Assembly (NCBI GenBank): GCA_031550525.1
Contig: JAVBON010000023.1
Location: 30,850-94,849 of the forward strand
Length of the DNA: 64,000 nucleotides
Direction of reading: 5' to 3'
From: WRHT01 sp031550525
Lineage (GTDB): Bacteria; Desulfobacterota; Desulfovibrionia; Desulfovibrionales; Desulfovibrionaceae
Of the stretch, positions 25,907 through 35,154 are shown piece after piece. Position 1 is the first letter of the stretch, and each line of letters begins with the position of its first letter. Both the position numbers and the translations under genes were made by a program. The notes under the pieces are model-generated. The model was not told where the DNA came from, did no database searches, and saw nothing but the letters and a program-made list of their open reading frames with translations.

Positions 25907-27159
25907 GCAACGCTCCGCAACTTTCCGTAATCATCCCTGTGCTCAACAAATGGGAGCTTACCCGCAACTGCCTGCAAAGTCTGGCCCAGCATACCTCCGG
26001 CCACGATATGGAGGTAATTGTGGTGGATAACGCCTCCACCGACGCCACCCCGGCGGAGCTTACCGCGCTTGGCTCGTCCCTGTTCGGACCGCGCTTTACC
26101 GCCATACGCAACAACGAGAATATAAATTTCGGCCCCGCCAGCAACCTGGGCGCAAAAGCAGCCGCAAGCGGCCTGCTGTTTTTTTTGAACAACGACACCT
26201 TGGCCACCCCCAACTGGCTCCCTCCCCTGCTTGCCGCGCTGGATGAAGAGCCCAAACCGGCAGCGGTCGGCCCCCTGCTGCTGTATATGGACGATACGGT
26301 GCAGCACCTTGGCATGGGCTTCTCCCTGGCCGGGCTGGGGCACTTGTACCAATGCTACCCGGCCGCGCACCCCGTGGTGAAAAACCCAAGGCGCGTGCAG
26401 GGCCTTACCGCCGCCGCCCTGTTGCTGCCCAAAGCGCTGTTTTTTGATTTCGGCGGCTTTTACGAAGAATACAAGAACGGCTTTGAAGACGTGGATCTGT
26501 GCCTGCATCTGTCTCACGCGGGTCATGCCATGCGTTGCGTAAGCAATTCCGTAATCTACCATCTGGAAAGCCAAACTCCGGGGCGCAAAGGCAGCGAGGA
26601 GCACAATTCCAGAATTCTTGGCGCGCGTTGCGGGCATCTGGTAAAACCCGACACTCACCTGCACGCCGTTAACGACGGCCTAAAGCCGGTGCTTAACGAC
26701 ACGCTTGCCGTGGATATTCACATGGGCGACCGCGACTCGCTTCTGCTTATAAAAGAGGCGAAAACGCGCGATCTGCTCTGGGTGTACCAGCAAATGGAGC
26801 TTAACCCCGGCTGGGCGCACGGCGCGGCCTTGCTGCGCGATAAAGGCGAGGCCGCCGGGCACGCCGACATAGCTCTGTACGCCGCGCAAACCATGCTGGG
26901 CCAGTATTATACCTTTGAAACCTGCGAGGCCCTGCTGCGCACGGCAGTAAACCTGCGCAACGAGGCCTCCATAGAACTGGCCCAGCAAAAAACCGAATAT
27001 CTCAAGCGCTTGTATAGCGGCGAGCACCCGCCAATTCTGGATATATTCCGCCAGCAAACGGCCACGGCGCGCAGCTTGGGCGACAAAGACCTGCTGGCGC
27101 TCTTGGACGCAAAAAAAGACGATATAAACAACAAAATTTTACGCCTGCGCAAGGCTTAA
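25903..27159 (+). CDS. Family 2 glycosyltransferase with C-terminal extension
   Basis: This 418-residue protein has a GT-A domain with SVIIPVLNKWELTRNCLQSL, the nucleotide-binding DNASTD, and NNDTLATP as the metal-binding region. A rhamnosyltransferase-like LFFDFGGFYEEYKNGFEDVD segment follows. The last ~150 residues are helical and unrecognised, and may bind the acceptor or a partner. No membrane helix is present. It is translationally coupled to trmFO. The donor and acceptor sugars are unknown. Confidence 0.87.
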   Translation: MSNAPQLSVIIPVLNKWELTRNCLQSLAQHTSGHDMEVIVVDNASTDATPAELTALGSSLFGPRFTAIRNNENINFGPASNLGAKAAASGLLFFLNNDTLATPNWLPPLLAALDEEPKPAAVGPLLLYMDDTVQHLGMGFSLAGLGHLYQCYPAAHPVVKNPRRVQGLTAAALLLPKALFFDFGGFYEEYKNGFEDVDLCLHLSHAGHAMRCVSNSVIYHLESQTPGRKGSEEHNSRILGARCGHLVKPDTHLHAVNDGLKPVLNDTLAVDIHMGDRDSLLLIKEAKTRDLLWVYQQMELNPGWAHGAALLRDKGEAAGHADIALYAAQTMLGQYYTFETCEALLRTAVNLRNEASIELAQQKTEYLKRLYSGEHPPILDIFRQQTATARSLGDKDLLALLDAKKDDINNKILRLRKA

Positions 27160-27183
27160 CCTTTTAACATACCGACTTGTTTA

Positions 27184-29013
27184 ATGAAAAAAACCAACCA
27201 AAACATCCGTAACATCGCCATCATAGCCCACGTAGACCACGGCAAAACCACCATGGTTGACGCCATGTTCAAGCAAAGCGGCATTTTTCGCGAAGGCCAG
27301 CAGGTTGACGACCGCATCATGGACAGCATGGATCTGGAGCGTGAGCGCGGCATTACCATTTCCGCCAAAAACTGCGCCGTGCGCTGGAAAGACGTAAAAA
27401 TAAACATACTGGACACCCCCGGCCACTCCGACTTTGGCGGCGAGGTGGAAAGAGCCCTTTCAATGACCACCGGCTGCGTGCTGCTGGTGGATTCTTCCGA
27501 AGGGCCGCTCCCCCAAACCCGCTTTGTGCTTAAAAAGGCCTTGGATTCCGGGCTGGATATTGTGGTGGTGATAAACAAAATAGACCGTAAAGACGCCCGC
27601 CCCGCCGAAGTGCTGGACGAAGTGTACGACCTGTTTATAGATCTTGGCGCGAGCGAAGAACAGCTCGAGTTCCCCGTGCTTTACGCCATAGGGCGCGAGG
27701 GCGTGGTAATGAACGCGCTGGAAGACGAGCGCAAAGACCTCACCCCTCTGTTCGAGGCCATTCTGGCCCTGCCCGGCCCGGCTTATGATACGGACGAGCC
27801 TTTTCAAATGCAGGTGGCGGATCTGGATTACTCCGAATACCTGGGCCGCATGGCCGTTGGCCGCATAGCCCACGGCACCCTTAATGCCGGAGACGCCCTT
27901 ATACGCATCGACGAAGCCGGGCGTGAAATACCTATAAAAATCACCAAATTGCAGGTATATGAAGGCCTCAAGCTGCAAGAAGTGGGCATGGCTGAGCCAG
28001 GCGACATAGTAGTGCTGGCCGGGCCGGAGGCCAGCATAGGCGACACCGTATGCACCAAGGCCGCGCCGCGCCGCCTGCCGCGCATTATTGTGGACGAGCC
28101 AACCGTTTCCATGCGCTTTGGCATAAACAGCTCGCCTCTGGCCGGTCAGGAAGGAAAAATTGTGCAGTCGCGCCAGATTTTGGAGCGCCTGAAGCTCGAA
28201 ACCATGCGCAACGTGGCCATAAGCCTTGAAGAAACCGCGGACAAAGACAGCTTCATCGTAAAAGGCCGGGGCGAATTTCAAATGGCCATACTTGTGGAGC
28301 AGATGCGCCGCGAAGGCTTTGAGCTTTCGGTAGGCCGCCCCGAAGTAATCATGAAAAAGGAAGACGGCAAAACCCTTGAGCCCATAGAGCACATGCTGGT
28401 GGACTGCGATGAAACCTTTATGGGCATTGTTACTGAAAAGCTTGCCATACGCAAAGGCCGCATGACCAGCCTGGTAAACAACGGCTCAGGGCGCATCCGC
28501 ATGGAGTTTTCCGTGCCCTCAAGGGGGCTTATCGGCTTCCGCGACGAGTTTCTGACCGATACCAAAGGCACCGGTATAATGAACTCATATCTGGAAGGGT
28601 ATGAAGAGCACCGGGGCGACTTCCCCAGCCGCTTCACAGGGTCGCTGGTGGCGGATAGGGCCGGAAAAGGCGTGGCCTACGCCCTGTATAACCTTGAGCC
28701 GCGCGGAACGCTGTTCATTACGCCCAACGATCCGGTTTACGAAGGCATGATTGTGGGCGAGCATAACCGCGATAACGACATAGACGTAAACCCCTGCAAA
28801 GAGAAAAAACTTACCAACCTGCGCGCCTCCGGCAAGGACGAAAACATAATACTCACGCCAGTGCGCCCCATGACGCTGGAAAAGGCCATACACTTTGTGC
28901 GCGACGACGAAACAGTGGAAGTAACCCCCCTTTCCATCCGCCTGCGCAAAAGCGTGCTAAGCGCTCAAGATCGCCATCATATTGAAGGTAAAAAGAAAAA
29001 ATCCGATAAATAG
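27184..29013 (+). CDS. typA: Ribosome-associated GTPase TypA/BipA
   Basis: BipA is an EF-G-like GTPase that acts in ribosome assembly and stress responses. The 609-residue protein shows G1 AHVDHGKTTMVDAM, switch/G2 RERGITISAKN, G3 DTPGHSDFGGEVER, G4 NKIDRKDARP, and the BipA-specific C-terminal domain (SRGLIGFRDEFLTDTKGTG). A short lysine-rich tail ends the protein. A long perfect hairpin follows the stop. Confidence 0.97.
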   Translation: MKKTNQNIRNIAIIAHVDHGKTTMVDAMFKQSGIFREGQQVDDRIMDSMDLERERGITISAKNCAVRWKDVKINILDTPGHSDFGGEVERALSMTTGCVLLVDSSEGPLPQTRFVLKKALDSGLDIVVVINKIDRKDARPAEVLDEVYDLFIDLGASEEQLEFPVLYAIGREGVVMNALEDERKDLTPLFEAILALPGPAYDTDEPFQMQVADLDYSEYLGRMAVGRIAHGTLNAGDALIRIDEAGREIPIKITKLQVYEGLKLQEVGMAEPGDIVVLAGPEASIGDTVCTKAAPRRLPRIIVDEPTVSMRFGINSSPLAGQEGKIVQSRQILERLKLETMRNVAISLEETADKDSFIVKGRGEFQMAILVEQMRREGFELSVGRPEVIMKKEDGKTLEPIEHMLVDCDETFMGIVTEKLAIRKGRMTSLVNNGSGRIRMEFSVPSRGLIGFRDEFLTDTKGTGIMNSYLEGYEEHRGDFPSRFTGSLVADRAGKGVAYALYNLEPRGTLFITPNDPVYEGMIVGEHNRDNDIDVNPCKEKKLTNLRASGKDENIILTPVRPMTLEKAIHFVRDDETVEVTPLSIRLRKSVLSAQDRHHIEGKKKKSDK

Positions 29014-29029
29014 CCGCAACTGGCCACGC

Positions 29030-29100
29030 GACTAACTTGCAACAAAACAGCGCCCTCAGGCCTTTTAAGCTTGAGGGCGCTGTTTTGTTGCAAGTTAGTC
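29030..29100. terminator. Very long perfect hairpin after typA
   Basis: The arms 29030-29058 and 29072-29100 are perfectly complementary over 29 bp (starting GACTAACTTGCAACAAAACA) around a 13-base loop. It begins 16 bp after the typA stop. It probably ends typA transcription in both directions or protects the message; the arm length is unusual for a simple terminator. Confidence 0.6.
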
Positions 29101-29505
29101 GGCATGACCGTGCAGATAGAGCAAAACGTATGGGCAATAAAGGATTTACGCCTGCCAATACATGACTGCGGCAAGCTTTTATGCATAGCACAACATCAAT
29201 GTACATAATTATTTCATAGTTTGCATTGCAATATATTTATTATCAGACTATTATAAAAGCGTCTGACAAGTCAGCGTTGCATAAGTTACGTTTTTATGTC
29301 TTATTCACTGTTTATCAGTAATGCCAATTTTGAGATTAATTTGCATGCGCACGCTATTATATTACTGCTTACTCAGGCAACATTGCTTTAATGCAAGCAG
29401 ATCTGGCAAATCAGATTATTTTCAGGCATACTTGAACATGCAATGTACTGTATGCGATTAAAGTTGTATTGTGGTATGATAAAATAATACGTTATGGAGG
29501 TGATT
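29101..29505. other. AT-rich region upstream of the MucR-like gene
   Basis: About 400 bp of strongly AT-rich DNA with many TA steps and no ORF or RNA gene. MucR-family proteins bind AT-rich DNA and often control themselves, so this is a likely regulatory region. No confident promoter could be assigned. Confidence 0.5.
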
Positions 29506-29892
29506 ATGGATGAACATATCCGCCAGGCTTTGGAGATTGTAAAGGCACAGGCCGCTTTCAGAAGCATGTCTGAAGACGAGCTGGCCTCAATGATCCGCAG
29601 TCTTTCGGCGGCCATACAGCAGCTTGCGCCAGAGGCCCAACCGGACAAAGAAGCTGCCCCGGCAATTGAAAAAGCGTTGGGCGACAAGGCCATTACTTGC
29701 ATGGAATGCGGCAAGAACTTCAAGATCATTACTAAAAAGCATCTTGCCTTGCACGGTATGACGGCTGAAGAGTACAAAGAAAAATGGGGCTACCAGCGCA
29801 GCATGCCGCTTATTTGTAAAAGCTTGCAAAAAGAGCGCCGTAAAAAAATGCGCAGTATGAAATTGTGGGAAAAACGGCGGAAGCCTGTGTAA
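29506..29892 (+). CDS. MucR/Ros-family zinc-finger transcriptional regulator
   Basis: The 128-residue protein has an N-terminal oligomerisation region (EHIRQALEIVKAQAAFRSMS) and a single Ros-type zinc finger: C65, C68, H79 and H83 in TCMECGKNFKIITKKHLALH, followed by the family motif GMTAEEYKEKWGY and a basic tail. The ATG at 29506 is chosen because GGAGG lies seven bases ahead; an earlier in-frame ATG contains that site. MucR proteins act as heterochromatin-like silencers of AT-rich genes in alpha-proteobacteria; a similar role here is inference. It has its own terminator. Confidence 0.9.
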   Translation: MDEHIRQALEIVKAQAAFRSMSEDELASMIRSLSAAIQQLAPEAQPDKEAAPAIEKALGDKAITCMECGKNFKIITKKHLALHGMTAEEYKEKWGYQRSMPLICKSLQKERRKKMRSMKLWEKRRKPV

Positions 29893-29913
29893 ACTATGGT
29901 GGTTTAATTTTTT

Positions 29914-29947
29914 CCCCCCGAAAGGTCCTCTTCGGGGGGTTTTTTAT
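29914..29947 (+). terminator. Rho-independent terminator of the MucR-like gene
   Basis: CCCCCCGAA pairs with TTCGGGGGG around an 8-base loop, followed by seven T. Confidence 0.9.
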
Positions 29948-30060
29948 TGCCGTCCGGCAAATGCGGTGGTTCGAGCAATGCGCAACCGCCCTGCTCAGAG
30001 CGTTTCAACTTCCTCAAAGTTAAAATGCTCTGGCGCGGGGCGGTTGAAAAAAACTATTGT

Positions 30061-30215
30061 TTAGGGGCTGTTTCTAAAAAGATGTATTTTGTTCACTGGC
30101 AAGGAAAGCGCCGATTTTTGTCCAGGGATAGTACTCTGAGGGTACAGCCCTGGACAAAAATCGGCGCTTGACGCAGTCCAGGGGGCAAAAGACACTTTTT
30201 AGAAACAGCCCCTAA
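30061..30215. repeat. Inverted-repeat element (MITE-like), simple form
   Basis: The 155-bp element has perfect 21-bp terminal inverted repeats (30061-30081 and 30195-30215, beginning TTAGGGGCTGTTTCT). Inside is a perfect 20-bp stem (30108-30127 with 30148-30167). It is closely similar to the inner part of the element at 1625-1925. It ends four bases past the stop of the minus-strand symporter gene. It is non-coding. Confidence 0.88.
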
Positions 30216-30218
30216 GGC

Positions 30219-31598
30219 TTACTTGAAAAACTTGTCCAGGTAGCCCTGCACAAATACCACAACCATTAACACAGGTACTACATAGGTAAAGAAGGGACGC
30301 AACATTTTTGGGAATTTAAGCCCCTTGCCCGCATCCGCCTCGGCTATGAAGTTATCCCAGCCCCAGCCGTAGCGGGTGCAGCAGAATAACAGGAAGGTAA
30401 GCGCGCCCAGCGGCAGCAGGTTGTTGCTTACTATAAAATCCAGCAGGTCCAGCACGTTGGTGCCCTTGCCCAGCGGCTCAAAACCGGCCAGCAGGTTAAA
30501 GCCAAGCGCGCAGGGCAAAGAGCCCACAAGCACCACCGCAAAGTTAACCATGGCGGATTTTTTGCGGCTGTAGCCACGTACGTCTATGCCATAAGCCACT
30601 AGGTTTTCAAACACGGCTATAACCGTTGAAAGAGCGGCAAAGCTCATGAACAAAAAGAACAGAACGGCCCAAACGTGCCCGCCCGGCATATAGTTGAATA
30701 CGTTGGGCAATGTTACCAGCACCAGCCCCGGCCCCGCGCTTACGTCAACACCAAAGGCAAAGCAGGCCGGAAATATAATCAGGCCGGAAAGCAGGGCCAC
30801 CGAGGTATCCAGCACAAGAATATTGGCCGATTCACCCGTAAGACTGCGCTCGCGGCTTATGTAGCTGCCAAAAATAGCCATGCTGCCCACGCCTATGCTC
30901 AAGGTAAAAAAGGCCTGGCCCATGGCCGCGTAAACCACGGTCCAAAGGCCCTGGTCAATCATGCGCCCGAAATCGGGCTTGAGATAAAAAGCCAGACCGG
31001 CGGAAGCCCCCGGCAAGGTAACCGCGCGCACCACCAGTATGATGAGTATGGCGAAAAGGCCGCCCATCATTACCTTGGTAACGCGCTCCACCCCCCTCTG
31101 CAGCCCTATGCCGCATACCGTAAAGCCTATTGTCACGGTAAGGGCCATCCAGAACACCAGCGAACCGGGGCTTTTCAAAAAATTGCCGAAAAACGCCCCC
31201 ACCTGATCCGGGTTAAGCCCTACAATGTCGCCTTTAACGGCAAACCAGCAGTAAGCCAGCATCCACCCGGCCACAGTGGTGTAAAACATCATAAGCAGGT
31301 AGTTTCCGGCCAGGCCTATAAAACCGAAATAGTGCCACTTGCTGCCCGCTGGCTCCAGCTTGCTGAAAGAACCGGCAATATTCATGCGCGAGGCGCGGCC
31401 GACGGAAAACTCCATAACCATTATGGGCGCGGCAAAAAGAAACAGAAAGAGCAAATATAGCAAAACGAAGGCCCCGCCCCCGTACTGACCGGCTATAAAA
31501 GGAAAACGCCAAACATTGCCCAGCCCTATGGCGCACCCGGCTGAAATAAGCAAAAAGCCTATGCGGCTGCCCAACAACTCACGCTTCTGTTCCTTCAT
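30219..31598 (-). CDS. Sodium-dependent amino-acid-type symporter (SNF family)
   Basis: The 459-residue protein has about eleven to twelve membrane helices and the neurotransmitter:sodium symporter N-terminus GSRIGFLLISAGCAIGLGNVWRFP, whose unwound first helix binds sodium and substrate; GGGAFVLLYLLFLF follows. Bacterial members (LeuT, MhsT, TnaT) import amino acids. The ATG at 31598 has GGGAGC upstream; the frame extends 31 codons further but without a ribosome site. The substrate cannot be predicted. Confidence 0.92.
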   Translation of the reverse strand: MKEQKRELLGSRIGFLLISAGCAIGLGNVWRFPFIAGQYGGGAFVLLYLLFLFLFAAPIMVMEFSVGRASRMNIAGSFSKLEPAGSKWHYFGFIGLAGNYLLMMFYTTVAGWMLAYCWFAVKGDIVGLNPDQVGAFFGNFLKSPGSLVFWMALTVTIGFTVCGIGLQRGVERVTKVMMGGLFAILIILVVRAVTLPGASAGLAFYLKPDFGRMIDQGLWTVVYAAMGQAFFTLSIGVGSMAIFGSYISRERSLTGESANILVLDTSVALLSGLIIFPACFAFGVDVSAGPGLVLVTLPNVFNYMPGGHVWAVLFFLFMSFAALSTVIAVFENLVAYGIDVRGYSRKKSAMVNFAVVLVGSLPCALGFNLLAGFEPLGKGTNVLDLLDFIVSNNLLPLGALTFLLFCCTRYGWGWDNFIAEADAGKGLKFPKMLRPFFTYVVPVLMVVVFVQGYLDKFFK

Positions 31599-31870
31599 CT
31601 TCAAGCTCCCGTAAAATATGCTTATAAGCCATACCAAACACATAATTTTGATATACAATCGCAGCCGCCTTGGCAAGGTGGACCGCCGCAAATTCTTTTA
31701 TGCCCTATTGCAGGCAGCCCCGTAACCACCGTTCGCGCCGGCCTGCCGCGTTAGAGCAAAGCCTGCGCTCGCCGGGCGCTGAACTTAATCATTCAAAAAA
31801 CAGCCGGGGCCTATTAATAAAAAATTATAGCCCTCCACGCAGCCGCCATTTGGCCTGCCAAAGGTTTTTT
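31599..31870. other. Divergent promoter region between symporter and Kef genes
   Basis: This 272-bp stretch separates two divergent genes. No ORF with a ribosome site and no clear operator were found. Confidence 0.4.
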
Positions 31871-33670
31871 ATGCATGAATACGATCTGTTAAAAATACTG
31901 GCCATAGGCTTTACCCTGGCCTGCATATTCGGGTATTTCGCCCATCGTCTGGGTTTTTCTCCAATTGTGGGGTATCTGCTGGCCGGTTTTATGGTGGGGC
32001 CGCACACACCAGGCTTTGCGGCGGATGCGGCGCTGGCCCATCAACTGGCGGAGGCCGGAGTTATTCTGCTAATGTTCGGGGTGGGCCTGCATTTTGATAC
32101 AAAAGACCTGCTGGCCGTAAAAGGCGTGGCCCTGCCGGGGGCCGTGGCCCAAAGCGCCATTGCCACGGCCTTGGGCACGGTTACCGCCTGGCTGATGGGC
32201 TTTCCCGCGCACCAAGGCATCATGCTGGGTCTGGGGCTTTCGGTGGCAAGCACGGTAGTGCTGCTGCGCGTGCTTACCGATAACGGCGTGCTCGATACCA
32301 TTCACGGGCACGTTGCCGTCGGCTGGCTGGTGGTGGAAGATTTGTTCACGGTTTTCATACTGGTGCTGCTGCCCAGCCTGGCCTCGGTAATGGGCGGGCA
32401 AGGCACGGGGGCTTCGGCCATTGCGCGGGCGGCCGGGCTGGCCCTGCTGCGCCTGTCGCTGTTATGGATTATCGTAATGGTGGTTGGCGGCAAGCTGGTG
32501 CCTTGGGTGCTTACAAAGGTGGTGCGCAGCAGATCTGAAGAACTTTTTACCTTGTCCGTGCTGGTTTCCGCCTTTGCCACGGCGGTGGCGGCAGCGGTGT
32601 TTTTTCAGGCTTCCATGGCGCTGGGCGCTTTTTTGGGCGGCATGGTGGTGGGACGCACCAGAGTAAGCCACCAGGCCGCTGCGGATTTGCTGCCCCTGCG
32701 CGATGCGTTTGCCGTGCTCTTTTTCATTTCCGTGGGCATGCTCTTCAGGCCGGCCTTTCTGCTGGAGCACCCCCTGCTTATTCTGGCCTGCCTTGGCATA
32801 GTGCTGCTGGCCAAGCCCGTTACAGCCCTGGTGGTGGTATCGGCGCTGGGCTACTCCGCCAGCACCGGACTTATCGTGGCTGTAAGCCTGGCCCAGATAG
32901 GTGAATTTTCTTTCATTCTGGCCCAGCAGGCCATGTCGCTCAACCTCATTAGCGCGGATCTTTACAACGTGCTGGTGGTCTGCTCCATAATATCCATAGC
33001 CCTCAACCCCAGCCTGTTCCGCCGCATTCCGGCGCTAGAGCGCTGGATGAGCGCCCACCGCGCCTTGCGCCGCCTGCTTGACGCCAGAGCCGAGCACAAG
33101 GCCGCCAGACGGCAGACATTCTTGAACACGCCCCATGTGCCTGACGCCGATTCCGGCGTAACCACGGCCATAGTGGTGGGTTACGGCCCCACCGGCAAAA
33201 GCGTGGTGGAGGCGCTGCTGGCCCGCAACATTGTGCCCGTTGTGATAGATTTGAATGTGGATACCGTAAACGGCCTGAACGAAGAGCAAAAATCCCCGGC
33301 CATTTTCGGTAATTCGGTAAAAAAAGAAGTATTGCTGGCCGCCGGGGTAAAAAACGCCAGCTACATGGTAATAACCCTGCCGTCCGCAGAAATGGCCGCC
33401 GCAACCGCCACCGTGGCAAGCGGGCTTAACCCCGCCCTGCGCGTGCTGGCGCGGGCGCGCTTTGTAAACGACCAGCGCCTGTTCGAGCAAGCCGGAGTGG
33501 CAGCAGTGGCCTACGAGGAACGGGAAGTAGCCAGAGCCCTGGCCGGCCTATTGGAACAGGACCTTGAAAACTGCAAAAATGACCGGCAAATATGCAATAT
33601 AGACTTCGACAGACTAGGCGCGCTGGACTTCAACGAAGCCCGCACCAAAGGTTTTTCGCTGTATAAATAG
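31871..33670 (+). CDS. Kef-type monovalent cation:proton antiporter (CPA2, YbaL-like)
   Basis: The 599-residue protein has an N-terminal CPA2 exchanger domain of about twelve helices (LGFSPIVGYLLAGFMVGPHTPG; LGLSVASTVVLLRVL; AQIGEFSFILAQQAM) and a C-terminal TrkA-N (RCK) nucleotide-binding domain beginning at GYGPTGKSVVEALLARN, about residue 435. Such proteins exchange K+ or Na+ for protons and are gated by nucleotides. The ATG at 31871 is preferred over an upstream start because homology begins there and AAAGG lies ahead of it. Confidence 0.93.
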   Translation: MHEYDLLKILAIGFTLACIFGYFAHRLGFSPIVGYLLAGFMVGPHTPGFAADAALAHQLAEAGVILLMFGVGLHFDTKDLLAVKGVALPGAVAQSAIATALGTVTAWLMGFPAHQGIMLGLGLSVASTVVLLRVLTDNGVLDTIHGHVAVGWLVVEDLFTVFILVLLPSLASVMGGQGTGASAIARAAGLALLRLSLLWIIVMVVGGKLVPWVLTKVVRSRSEELFTLSVLVSAFATAVAAAVFFQASMALGAFLGGMVVGRTRVSHQAAADLLPLRDAFAVLFFISVGMLFRPAFLLEHPLLILACLGIVLLAKPVTALVVVSALGYSASTGLIVAVSLAQIGEFSFILAQQAMSLNLISADLYNVLVVCSIISIALNPSLFRRIPALERWMSAHRALRRLLDARAEHKAARRQTFLNTPHVPDADSGVTTAIVVGYGPTGKSVVEALLARNIVPVVIDLNVDTVNGLNEEQKSPAIFGNSVKKEVLLAAGVKNASYMVITLPSAEMAAATATVASGLNPALRVLARARFVNDQRLFEQAGVAAVAYEEREVARALAGLLEQDLENCKNDRQICNIDFDRLGALDFNEARTKGFSLYK

Positions 33671-33691
33671 GGGTCGTAAGAAAGAGCCTTT

Positions 33692-34855
33692 TTACAACGA
33701 ATATTCCCCAACCACCTGATTGCGGCCGCTGTGCTTGGCCACATAAAGGTGTCTGTCGGCCTCGGCCAGGGCCTCGTTAATATCCGGGGTGGAGTGGCTG
33801 CAGTAAAGGCCTATGCTCACACTGTAATAAATGGGCCTGCCCTCGTGCATGTACGGGGTATCGGCCACAAACTGGCGTATGCGCTCAGCCGCGTGTCTGG
33901 CGTCTTCCGGCCAGGTGTCCATCATCATTATGATAAACTCCTCGCCGCCCCAGCGAAAAAGCTTATCCGTGGCGCGCATGCGCTCGGTAATAACAGTGGT
34001 AATGTGCACCAGCACCCTGTCGCCGACCTCATGACCATAGGTGTCGTTCACATTTTTAAAATGGTCTATATCCAGCATCGCCAGGGCAAAAGGCGTTTGC
34101 ACGCGGTGGCTTTTGGCCTTTACCCAGGCAAAATGGTTTTGAAAATCGCGCCGGTTGCCCAGGCCGGTAAGCTGGTCCGTAAGAGCTTCCTGCTCCAGGC
34201 GTGTTACTGTAAGGGCCAGGTTGCTGTTTGTTTTTTGCCGCACCAGCTCCGAAAAACCGGAGAAAGCAAAGCTGCCAAGCATGGCCAGCAAAAAACGCAA
34301 GCGGGTGGCAAGACTCAAAGGCTCGGCCAGCATTGATTGCAGAGGCCCAACCATGGATAACACCAAAAACGCGTAAAAACAGGCAAAAAGCATGGTACCA
34401 TGGCGCACGCCCATGCTGTACATCAACATGGGCGGGAAAAGGATAAACCATACAAAACTTGCCCCGCCGCAGACGCCGGTACCGAAAAGCAGCACTGCCC
34501 CAAGCGCCATTAACATGAACAACAAAAGCAACATAGGGCCGTAAACTGTTTTTTTGTCGCAAATCAGCCAGGTTATGGAAACAACCGGCACAACGGACAC
34601 AACAAACAGTAAAATAGCCAAATTACCGCTTTGCAGCAAAATGTTAAGTATGCCGGAGGTAAACAGCAAAGCCTGCGTAACCAGCCCCAACACCAATGCG
34701 CTGGTGCGCCTGTAAGACTTCTCATCGGTAAAATCAGGAGAAGTCGGGGAATCAACCCTTATATGGTCATACCAAAAACTGTACAACTGCCCCATCAGGC
34801 GTTTAAAAAGCCCCGAGGGTTTATTGCTCAAATTGTTTACCATAAGTGCGGGCAT
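33692..34855 (-). CDS. Membrane-bound diguanylate cyclase
   Basis: The 387-residue protein has five to six N-terminal membrane helices (about residues 50-200) followed by a GGDEF domain that makes cyclic di-GMP. The active site reads RWGGEEF and an RxxD inhibitory site (RATD) lies at the usual distance before it, so product inhibition is expected. DQLTGLGNRRDF and DIDHFKNVNDTYGHEVGD mark the domain start. It is convergent with the Kef gene; 21 bp separate the stops. The signal sensed by the membrane part is unknown. Confidence 0.95.
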   Translation of the reverse strand: MPALMVNNLSNKPSGLFKRLMGQLYSFWYDHIRVDSPTSPDFTDEKSYRRTSALVLGLVTQALLFTSGILNILLQSGNLAILLFVVSVVPVVSITWLICDKKTVYGPMLLLLFMLMALGAVLLFGTGVCGGASFVWFILFPPMLMYSMGVRHGTMLFACFYAFLVLSMVGPLQSMLAEPLSLATRLRFLLAMLGSFAFSGFSELVRQKTNSNLALTVTRLEQEALTDQLTGLGNRRDFQNHFAWVKAKSHRVQTPFALAMLDIDHFKNVNDTYGHEVGDRVLVHITTVITERMRATDKLFRWGGEEFIIMMMDTWPEDARHAAERIRQFVADTPYMHEGRPIYYSVSIGLYCSHSTPDINEALAEADRHLYVAKHSGRNQVVGEYSL

Positions 34856-35068
34856 CCGTTTCTTGAAAAAATCTTGAAAGTACTTTCAAAATATAAAATT
34901 ATTACACATTTAGCAAGAATATTCATCTGTTACATTATGACAAAGCCAATAACATAGTCATTTAACTCAAATAATATACCACTATACATGCCAATATAAC
35001 AGCCTGCCCTCTGATAATAACAAGCACTTTAAAAAAAATTATGCCATTATAAAATACAGGTTTGTTAA

Positions 35069-35100
35069 AAAGCTTGAAACGCCATAACGTTTCAAGCTTT
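35069..35100 (-). terminator. Terminator of the CBS-domain gene
   Basis: AAAGCTTGAAACG (35069-35081) pairs perfectly with 35088-35100; on the minus strand it is followed by a T tract. It lies about 55 bp past the CBS gene stop. Confidence 0.75.
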
Positions 35101-35154
35101 CGTAAAACTTATGCCAACCGCCTGACTGCTGTTGCGGGCAGGCATAAAAAGGCC

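Noticed and set aside
27460..28392. 310-codon frame antisense to typA
   Set aside because: Complete overlap with typA; no independent start signal.
31670..31870. N-terminal extension of the Kef-type antiporter
   Set aside because: The 67 extra residues are basic and low-quality, lack a ribosome site, and precede the conserved start at 31871.
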